From assembly GCF_014119005.1 (NCBI RefSeq), contig NZ_JACGYX010000005.1:186001-250000 (forward strand): a stretch of DNA of 64,000 nt, in the 5' to 3' direction. Under the pieces are notes generated by a model that ran no database searches, was not told where the DNA came from, and saw only the letters and a list, made by a program, of their open reading frames with translations. Numbering within the stretch: the first letter of the stretch is position 1; each line of letters opens with the position of its first letter. This stretch comes from Psychrobacter sp. GP33 (GTDB lineage Bacteria > Pseudomonadota > Gammaproteobacteria > Pseudomonadales > Moraxellaceae). This document shows positions 57,677-64,000 of the stretch, piece by piece. Made by a program: the position numbers and the translations under genes.

Positions 57677-58348
57677 ATGCACGTTAAGTTTTGTGGTTTT
57701 ACTCAGCTTGCTGATATTCAGACTGCTGCCCAATTGGGTGCGGATGCGGTGGGCTTGGTATTCTATTCGCCAAGCCCACGTGCTGTAACGTCTGAACAAG
57801 CGCGAGTTTTGTTGAAAGCGGTGCCTGCTTTTGTCACTGTGGTGGCGCTGGTGGTCAATATGCCTCAAGACGAGCTGATAGAGCTGGCAAACAACGTCCC
57901 TTTTGATGTTATTCAATTTCATGGTGATGAAAGCCCTGAACACTGCCAACAGCTTGCCAAAGTAGTCAATAAACGCTGGATAAAAGCCCTGCGTATCAAT
58001 ACCGATACCGATGCGCTAGACAGTGTACGCGCTCAGATTAATGACTTTGCCGCTGCGGGTGCGAGCAGTATTTTACTTGATGCCTATCATCAACATAAAT
58101 ATGGTGGCACAGGCGCACGTTTTGATTGGAGTTTAATCCCGCATGACAGTGCACTGCCGATTATTTTAGCAGGCGGTTTGAATGCGCAAAACGTGGCAGC
58201 AACCCGTGATTTGCCCATTTATGGTGTTGATGTCAGCGGCGGTATTGAGATTGAAAAAGGTAAAAAAGACACGGCAAAAATGCGCGCCTTTATGAAAGCG
58301 GTCAAGCATGACCGATGGCAAAATGTGACGGGTGTTGACGTCAGCTAA
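57677..58348 (+). CDS. trpF: Phosphoribosylanthranilate isomerase
   Basis: 223 aa. MHVKFCGFTQLADIQTAAQL, the catalytic Cys-Gly-x-T/L start of PRAI, then ADAVGLVFYSPSPR, DVIQFHGDESPEHC, LLDAYHQHKYGGTGARFDW and ILAGGLNAQNV with a VDVSGGIE end. Third step of the tryptophan branch. It is monofunctional and separate from trpC, as usual in Moraxellaceae and Pseudomonas. Starts the trpF-B-A-accD-folC series. Confidence 0.96.
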   Translation: MHVKFCGFTQLADIQTAAQLGADAVGLVFYSPSPRAVTSEQARVLLKAVPAFVTVVALVVNMPQDELIELANNVPFDVIQFHGDESPEHCQQLAKVVNKRWIKALRINTDTDALDSVRAQINDFAAAGASSILLDAYHQHKYGGTGARFDWSLIPHDSALPIILAGGLNAQNVAATRDLPIYGVDVSGGIEIEKGKKDTAKMRAFMKAVKHDRWQNVTGVDVS

Positions 58349-58496
58349 GCCAGCTTGTGTTGCGTGCTCTTTTGCAAATACTTTAGCCTTACCTGTTCGT
58401 CATTCCGATCTTTTCTGTTAGTCCTGTATTACTTTATTCCTTATTTCCACAGCCTTAATTTTCCATTAAAAAATACCACTTATCGTAGGAATTATC

Positions 58497-59789
58497 ATGA
58501 GTCATGCCAACAATAAAATCTCAGAAGCAAGCCAATCTCCAGAAACGACTGCGCATTCTGTGAATACTTTTAGCAATCCAAAAGACGTCAAAGACTTTAA
58601 TCAATATCCCGATGCGCGTGGGCATTTTGGCGTCCATGGCGGGCGTTTTGTTTCGGAAACGTTGATGGCAGCATTAGAAGAGTTAGAAGCGTTATATAAC
58701 AAAGTGAAGGCAGACCCTGCATTTTGGGAAGAGTATCATACCGATTTGGTCAATTATGTCGGTCGTCCAACACCGCTGTATCATGCCAAACGTTTGAGCG
58801 ATGAGATTGGCGGCGCGCAGATTTATTTTAAACGTGAAGACTTAAATCATACGGGTGCTCATAAGGTCAATAACACCATTGGGCAAGCGTTACTGGCAAA
58901 AATGTGTGGCAAAAAACGCATTATCGCTGAGACTGGTGCAGGTCAACATGGTGTTGCAACAGCAACGATCGCCGCCCGATTGGGGCTAGAATGTATCGTT
59001 TATATGGGTGCTGACGATGTTGAGCGCCAAAAAATGAATGTTTATCGTATGCGTTTATTGGGCGCGACCGTCGTACCAGTAACCTCTGGCTCACGCACCC
59101 TAAAAGACGCGATGAACGAAGCCATGCGTGATTGGGTCACTAACGTTGATACCACTTATTATATTATTGGTACGGTTGCCGGTCCGCACCCTTATCCATT
59201 GCTTGTCCGTGATTTCCAAGCGATTATTGGTAAAGAGGCGCGCATTCAGCATTTAGAGAGAACCGGTAAGTTACCGGATGCGTTAGTGGCGTGTGTGGGT
59301 GGCGGTTCAAACGCTATTGGTCTATTCTTTGACTTCCTAAATGATACTGATGTGAAAATGTATGGTGTTGAAGCCACTGGTGACGGCATCGAAACCGGTC
59401 GCCATTCAGCACCGCTTGCTGCTGGTCGTATCGGCGTATTACATGGCAATCGTACTTATTTGATGGCAGATGATGACGGTCAAATTCAAGAGACCCATTC
59501 TATCTCAGCCGGACTTGATTACCCAGGTGTGGGTCCTGAGCACAGCTTCTTAAAAGATATGAAGCGTGTGGAATATGTGGGCTGTACGGATAAAGAAGCG
59601 CTAGAAGGCTTCCATGAAGCCACGCGCAAAGAAGGTATTATCCCCGCACTTGAAACCGCTCATGCCGTTGCTTATGCGCTTAAACTTGCCAAAACCATGA
59701 CGCCTGACCAAACCATCATCGTCAATATGTCTGGTCGCGGTGACAAAGATTTGCATTCTGTCATGAAAGCAGAAGGCCTTGAGTTTTAA
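58497..59789 (+). CDS. trpB: Tryptophan synthase beta subunit
   Basis: 430 aa. PLP enzyme condensing indole and serine. Catalytic Lys123 is in [15 protein letters not shown], about 36 residues later than Salmonella Lys87 because of a Ser/Asn-rich N-terminal extension. [22 protein letters not shown] (phosphate site) and [13 protein letters not shown] are intact. Confidence 0.98.
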   Translation: MSHANNKISEASQSPETTAHSVNTFSNPKDVKDFNQYPDARGHFGVHGGRFVSETLMAALEELEALYNKVKADPAFWEEYHTDLVNYVGRPTPLYHAKRLSDEIGGAQIYFKREDLNHTGAHKVNNTIGQALLAKMCGKKRIIAETGAGQHGVATATIAARLGLECIVYMGADDVERQKMNVYRMRLLGATVVPVTSGSRTLKDAMNEAMRDWVTNVDTTYYIIGTVAGPHPYPLLVRDFQAIIGKEARIQHLERTGKLPDALVACVGGGSNAIGLFFDFLNDTDVKMYGVEATGDGIETGRHSAPLAAGRIGVLHGNRTYLMADDDGQIQETHSISAGLDYPGVGPEHSFLKDMKRVEYVGCTDKEALEGFHEATRKEGIIPALETAHAVAYALKLAKTMTPDQTIIVNMSGRGDKDLHSVMKAEGLEF

Positions 59790-59813
59790 AACTTAATAAC
59801 CTTTAGTGATTGT

Positions 59814-59850
59814 AAATGGGGTGATTGCGTCATCAGTGATTACCCCATTT
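59814..59850 (+). other. Stem-loop between trpB and trpA
   Basis: AAATGGGGTGAT (59814-59825) pairs with ATTACCCCATTT (59839-59850), 12 pairs with one G-U and a 13-base loop. No T-run follows, so it is more likely an mRNA-processing or stability element than a terminator. Confidence 0.5.
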
Positions 59851-59924
59851 ATCGCCTGTCAGTATCAGCAATGAATTAAGTCACACTCACTTTAAAAAGT
59901 ATTTAAAAATAATAAGAGACCATT

Positions 59925-60761
59925 ATGACTCGAATGACGACACGAATTGAAAGCACGTTTGCAACCTTAAAAGTACAAAATAAAAAAGCCCTGATTCCCT
60001 ACTTTATGGCAGGTGATCCTAATCCTAGCGTGACCGTTAATCTACTCCATGATTTAGTAAAGCATGGCGCAGATATGATTGAGGTAGGCTTACCATTTTC
60101 AGACCCAATGGCGGATGGTCCAACCGTCGCGTTGGCAGGCGAGCGCGCATTAGCGGCAGGCACTAGTACCCGTGAAGCCTTGAAAATGGTTGCAGAATTC
60201 CGCAAACAAGACATGCAAACTCCGATTATTTTGATGGGTTATCTGAATCCTGTTGAGATTATCGGTTATGATAATTTTGTGGCGTTATGTGAGCAATCAG
60301 GCGTTGATGGCTTATTGATGGTTGATTTGCCACCTGCAGAAGCAGGCAGTTTTACGCAACATCTGACCGACCATGCCATGAATGAGATTTTCTTATTATC
60401 ACCAACCACTTTGGCGGAACGTCGCCAGCAAGTCTTAACGCATTGTGGCGGCTATATTTATTACGTATCGCTTAAAGGTGTGACTGGCTCAGCAACGCTA
60501 GACACCGATGATGTGGCGACCCATGTAAAAGCGATTAAAGCGGAAACAGATTTGCCAGTATGCGTTGGCTTTGGTATCCGTGATGGGGCATCGGCGAAAG
60601 CCATTGGTGCGCATGCCGATGGTGTAATTGTCGGTAGCGTGCTGGTTGAACATTTCGCAAATATAGATGCTCATGATAATGAAGCGATTGCCATTGCTCA
60701 GCAAAAAATTATGGCAAAAATGGATGAGCTGCGTGCGGCATTAGACAGCTTAACGGCTTAA
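59925..60761 (+). CDS. trpA: Tryptophan synthase alpha subunit
   Basis: 278 aa. Cleaves indole-glycerol phosphate. Catalytic Glu and Asp lie in MIEVGLPFSDPMADGPTV; LMGYLNPVEIIGYDNFV, VDLPPAEAGSF, YYVSLKGVTGSA and VGFGIRDGASAKAI complete the barrel. Partner of the trpB product 135 bases upstream. Confidence 0.98.
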   Translation: MTRMTTRIESTFATLKVQNKKALIPYFMAGDPNPSVTVNLLHDLVKHGADMIEVGLPFSDPMADGPTVALAGERALAAGTSTREALKMVAEFRKQDMQTPIILMGYLNPVEIIGYDNFVALCEQSGVDGLLMVDLPPAEAGSFTQHLTDHAMNEIFLLSPTTLAERRQQVLTHCGGYIYYVSLKGVTGSATLDTDDVATHVKAIKAETDLPVCVGFGIRDGASAKAIGAHADGVIVGSVLVEHFANIDAHDNEAIAIAQQKIMAKMDELRAALDSLTA

Positions 60762-60963
60762 TTTTAAATGACGCTCGCTATATTTTATTGTGAATGATGT
60801 GGAATGACTTTGCTAAATCTAGTTTACGTGTGTAAACTAATATCATGTATAAGCTATAATATATAAACGATTATCTGCCGCGCAAGATTAGCGCGTGCCT
60901 GTCTCATAATGGCTCATGTGATGACAGAAGGTTAGACCCTCATTCACTCCCTATGACAAGGCG

Positions 60964-61941
60964 ATGAGCCAGCTTGTTACTAAGCCTCTGATAATGGCGA
61001 ATAATATGACTGATACCATAACAACTTCTCAAAATAATAATACGACTACAGATACTGATAATAGTAATGTCGCAGGTCACTCTTGGTTTAACCGCCCAGT
61101 TCCGGGTGTTAAGCAGCAACTGTCTGCGCCTTTGACTGCGGTTGAGACTGAACCATCAACCGAATGCAGCAGCTGTCACTCGATGATTACCAATACGGCG
61201 CTGATTTTTAACTGTTATGTTTGCCCGCATTGCGATCATCATCTGCCGATGTCGGCACGTGAACGCTTACAATGGTTATTAGAGCAAGTCGATGGCGAGC
61301 TTGGGCAAGAGTTTGTTGCCAAAGATCCGCTACGTTTTGTGGATAGCAAACCTTATCCTGAGCGTATGAAGGAAGCCCAAACCAAAACGGGCGAGTCTGA
61401 AGCCCTAATCGTCATGTACGGTAAATTGCGTAATTTGGATATCGTGGCTTGTGCCTTTGATTTCCGCTTTATGGGTGGCTCTATGGGTTCGGTTGTGGGT
61501 GACCGTTTTGTGCAAGCAGCAGAAAAAGCATTGGCAGAACGTAAGCCATTAGTTTGCTTTGCAGCATCGGGCGGCGCGCGTATGCAAGAAGGTCTGCTCT
61601 CACTCATGCAAATGGCGCGTACGGCTGCTGCCATCGAGCGTTTGCGTATAGCTGGCGTTCCGTATATCGTGGTATTGACTAATCCTGTATACGGTGGCGT
61701 AACGGCGTCTCTTGCTATGCTTGGCGATATTCATTTGGCTGAACCAAAAGCCATGATTGGCTTTGCTGGTAAGCGCGTGATTGAGCAAACCGTGCGTGAG
61801 ACATTAGAAGAACCGTTCCAACGTGCTGAGTTCTTGCTAGAGCATGGCGTGGTCGATGAGGTGGTACATCGTCATCAATTGATTGACACCATTTATCGCT
61901 TATTAGCAAAATTGTGCAGTCAGCCAAACGTTATGGCCTAA
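60964..61941 (+). CDS. accD: Acetyl-CoA carboxylase carboxyltransferase subunit beta
   Basis: 325 aa from the ATG at 60964; ATGs at 60994 and 61006 are alternatives within a variable Asn/Thr-rich leader. Zinc ribbon ECSSCHSM...FNCYVCPHCDHHL, then the crotonase-type catalytic fold with MGGSMGSVVGDRF, ASGGARMQEGLLSLMQMART, VYGGVTASLAMLGD and GKRVIEQTVRETLEE. Catalyses malonyl-CoA formation with AccA. It lies between trpA and folC as in other gammaproteobacteria. Confidence 0.97.
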   Translation: MSQLVTKPLIMANNMTDTITTSQNNNTTTDTDNSNVAGHSWFNRPVPGVKQQLSAPLTAVETEPSTECSSCHSMITNTALIFNCYVCPHCDHHLPMSARERLQWLLEQVDGELGQEFVAKDPLRFVDSKPYPERMKEAQTKTGESEALIVMYGKLRNLDIVACAFDFRFMGGSMGSVVGDRFVQAAEKALAERKPLVCFAASGGARMQEGLLSLMQMARTAAAIERLRIAGVPYIVVLTNPVYGGVTASLAMLGDIHLAEPKAMIGFAGKRVIEQTVRETLEEPFQRAEFLLEHGVVDEVVHRHQLIDTIYRLLAKLCSQPNVMA

Positions 61942-62000
61942 TGTTTAGTTTCTTATTTCATTTGGCTTTATTGATAAAATAAGTAATTATTAAACAATCG

Positions 62001-62040
62001 AATAGCATTTATCATCAATGGATGGTAAATGCTATTTTTG
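62001..62040 (+). terminator. Intrinsic terminator between accD and folC
   Basis: AATAGCATTTA (62001-62011) pairs with TAAATGCTATT (62026-62036), with an inner CATC/GATG helix and a 4-base loop, then TTT. Transcription of folC therefore likely has its own promoter. Confidence 0.8.
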
Positions 62041-62206
62041 GTTTTCAACTTTGGTTTTAGGTGCGCTTGTTATACACTTGATTAAGCAATAAATGACGTA
62101 TTGTTTTTTTGCCTGTTATGTAAGATTTTTATCTTACTGCTGCCGTACTCCTGACTCATTGTTGATTATCCCTAATTATCTTCCATTTTTATTATAGGTT
62201 TTGTTC

Positions 62207-63550
62207 ATGTCTGCCTCTCTATCGTCCTATGCTGCTCATACACCTACCAGTCAATCTAACTTAACAGAATGGCTTGATTATATGCAGCAAATCCATGTAT
62301 CTGCCATAGATATGGGGCTATCACGTGTGTTGCCTGTGGCTGAGTATCTGGGCGTGGTGCAGTCGGCAAAAGATGATGCCTATGTATTCACCGTTGCAGG
62401 TACTAATGGTAAAGGGTCGACGACCGCAGTTATCAGTGCTATGTGTCAAGCTGCGGGCTACAAAACGGCGCTTTATCAATCACCACACCTAAGCCATTTT
62501 AATGAGCGTGTGCGCATTGATGGTGAGATGGTGAGTGATGAAACCTTGATTGCTGCCTTTAGCAAGGTTGAGGACGCACGCTTACAGTGTGAATTGACCT
62601 TATCTTTTTTTGAGATGACGACGCTAGCTGCGCTCTTGATATTTGCTGAAGCGGATTGTGATGTGTGGGTGTTAGAAGTAGGCTTAGGCGGGCGCTTAGA
62701 TGTGGTCAATATCATTGACCCTGATATGGCGGTGATTACTAATATCGGTATCGATCATGTCGATTGGTTGGGTGATAATGTCGAGGCAATTGGCGCGGAA
62801 AAGGCGGGCATTTTACGCGATGATATTACCTTAATTTACGGTGCGGCTGAGATGCCAGATAGTGTACAACAGCTTATCACATCGCACAATGTTACTTGTT
62901 ATCAAGCAGGACAGGACTTTAGTTATCGAGTAGATAATAGCGAAATATGGCAATATAGTAATGCCGCTGTTACCTTACAGCTGCCACGCCCAGCATTATC
63001 GTTAATAAATACTGCCAATGCCTTATCTGCAGTGCTGGCAAGTCCACTTAAGGTTGATATAGCTGCAATAAATCACGCGCTTACCACGGTTAAATTAGCC
63101 GGACGCTTTGATTATCGTGAACTTGTTCATCGTCATTGGCTGTTTGATGTGGCGCATAATGAACAAGGGGTGAGTTTTTTATTAGCTCAGCTCGTGCCAC
63201 TTTGGCAACAGCATAGTGACCAGCAAGAAAATAAATCCGGCACGATTAAAATGCTGTTTTCAATGTTAGGCGATAAAGATATCGAGCTGGTCGTTCAAGA
63301 TTTGTCAGCTGCCAACTTACCAATTAGTGAGTGGTTTATTGCTGAGATTGATCATCCACGCGCGGCCACTGTTGCACAATTACAAAGCCCCTTAGCCGTA
63401 TATGTCGAACCATCTCACATACATGTACTGCCTGATTTACAACAGGCGACTCATGCTGTTATTGATAATAGTCAGGCAGCAGATTTGATTGTCGTTTGCG
63501 GCTCTTTTCATACGATTGGCGAAGCGCTATTGGCACTTGAAGTTGAATAA
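62207..63550 (+). CDS. folC: Bifunctional folylpolyglutamate/dihydrofolate synthase
   Basis: 447 aa from the ATG at 62207 (AGG upstream); an in-frame TTG at 62201 is less likely. Mur-ligase fold: FTVAGTNGKGSTTAVISAM (P-loop), SPHLSHFNERVRIDGE, EVGLGGRLDVVNII, TNIGIDHVDWLGDN and AEKAGILR. It adds glutamate to dihydropteroate and folates, complementing folP in this window. Confidence 0.96.
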   Translation: MSASLSSYAAHTPTSQSNLTEWLDYMQQIHVSAIDMGLSRVLPVAEYLGVVQSAKDDAYVFTVAGTNGKGSTTAVISAMCQAAGYKTALYQSPHLSHFNERVRIDGEMVSDETLIAAFSKVEDARLQCELTLSFFEMTTLAALLIFAEADCDVWVLEVGLGGRLDVVNIIDPDMAVITNIGIDHVDWLGDNVEAIGAEKAGILRDDITLIYGAAEMPDSVQQLITSHNVTCYQAGQDFSYRVDNSEIWQYSNAAVTLQLPRPALSLINTANALSAVLASPLKVDIAAINHALTTVKLAGRFDYRELVHRHWLFDVAHNEQGVSFLLAQLVPLWQQHSDQQENKSGTIKMLFSMLGDKDIELVVQDLSAANLPISEWFIAEIDHPRAATVAQLQSPLAVYVEPSHIHVLPDLQQATHAVIDNSQAADLIVVCGSFHTIGEALLALEVE

Positions 63551-63604
63551 TGTGAAACAGTAAACAAATTTTGTCTAAACCTCATATTAAGAGCGGTCTA
63601 ATAG

Positions 63605-63633
63605 CAGACAGCATGAAAAATATGTCTTATAAT
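63605..63633 (+). promoter_or_regulatory. Candidate sigma-70 promoter before the DedD-like gene
   Basis: CAGACA (63605-63610), 17 bases, TATAAT (63628-63633). The -10 is perfect, the -35 matches TTGACA at 4 of 6. Confidence 0.35.
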
Positions 63634-63752
63634 CAAGATGTTTAGGTACACGCGTATATGAGTAAAAGCCGCATCAGTTCTGCTTGTTAGGACGCGAAAA
63701 TGATAGATACACCGATTAATCTACCTTATTATCAGCTAAGAGATGGCAACGA

Positions 63753-64000
63753 ATGAACTTTTCAAGACAAGCCTTATTGGGTGTTGGCATGATTGTAGGT
63801 GGCATCGTAATGCTATCTGCCATGGTGCAACAACTGGGTAATCATGAAGAAAAAGACCTAGTGCCCACTACAGTTAATGCAGCAGATGCTGATATCTCGT
63901 CATCAGCGCCATTAACCATAGATGTGGCAACTGAAAAGCGGATTTTGGCGCAAAAGCAACAAGAGCGTGAGCGACGGGTAGCCAATCAAGAAAAACAAGC
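63753..64000 (+). CDS. dedD: DedD-like SPOR-family protein, N-terminal fragment
   Basis: The first 82 codons are visible; the rest lies beyond the window. A short cytosolic leader (MNFSRQ) and one membrane helix (about 7-26, LLGVGMIVGGIVMLSAM) are followed by an acidic then Gln/Arg/Glu-rich linker. That is the layout of DedD-type cell-division proteins, which end in a SPOR domain binding denuded peptidoglycan. The folC-dedD order is typical of gammaproteobacteria. The SPOR domain itself cannot be seen, so the name rests on position and topology. Confidence 0.6.
   Translation, partial: MNFSRQALLGVGMIVGGIVMLSAMVQQLGNHEEKDLVPTTVNAADADISSSAPLTIDVATEKRILAQKQQERERRVANQEKQ

Noticed and set aside
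1..64000. Mobile element, prophage, CRISPR array, tRNA or rRNA
   Set aside because: No transposase or integrase, no regularly spaced repeat-spacer pattern, and no cloverleaf or rRNA sequence was recognised by eye; tRNAscan-SE and CRISPR search would be decisive.

Overview
The window reads as a chromosomal segment of a Psychrobacter-like gammaproteobacterium (Moraxellaceae). I infer this from moderate-to-low GC by eye, a SpoT whose synthetase domain looks decayed (a Moraxellaceae trait), a complete nickel urease cluster, and gene pairs usual in gammaproteobacteria: yhbY<>rlmE-ftsH-folP, recA-recX, gmk-rpoZ-spoT, ypjD<>ffh and trpF-trpB-trpA-accD-folC. Almost everything is vertically inherited core genome. 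I found no prophage, insertion sequence, CRISPR array, tRNA or rRNA gene. Many intergenic gaps end in clear intrinsic terminators, several of them bidirectional.

Layout. 0-4 kb: end of lpxC, dciA, a secreted CHAP/NlpC-like amidase, a DOMON-like protein and yhbY. 4-10 kb: rlmE, ftsH (with a candidate sigma-32 promoter), folP, sdhE-ygfX and a YidB-family gene. 10-16 kb: a DASS anion transporter, recX-recA, a 1.2-kb non-coding region carrying three clustered DnaA boxes and two perfect palindromes, then trmB. 16-25 kb: a DUF2628/pilin-like membrane protein, a KefB-like antiporter, a CDF metal exporter, priA and ridA. 25-33 kb: spoT, rpoZ and gmk, then ispH, a thioesterase and htpG behind a near-consensus sigma-32 promoter. 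33-39.5 kb: a membrane-anchored C13 (legumain/caspase-like) peptidase, S-formylglutathione hydrolase, a DUF2805 protein, rpe, small membrane proteins and rpmB-rpmG.

39.5-49 kb: a large Ig-like surface lipoprotein, then ureDABCEFG plus hupE/ureJ, all on the minus strand. This is a full urease with nickel-delivery accessories. A degenerate 37-bp tandem repeat lies upstream of ureD. 49-58 kb: ypjD divergent from ffh with a Fur-like box between them, tsaB, uppP, rsmJ, a small L7/L12-like membrane protein, ubiA, a DUF4112 protein and a photolyase. 57.7-64 kb: trpF, trpB, trpA, accD, folC and the start of a DedD-like gene.

No obviously new multi-gene system is present. The items most worth a second look are the DnaA-box cluster next to recA, the C13 membrane peptidase, the degenerate SpoT synthetase domain, the DUF2628/pilin-like fusion, and several unexplained short repeats in regulatory regions.
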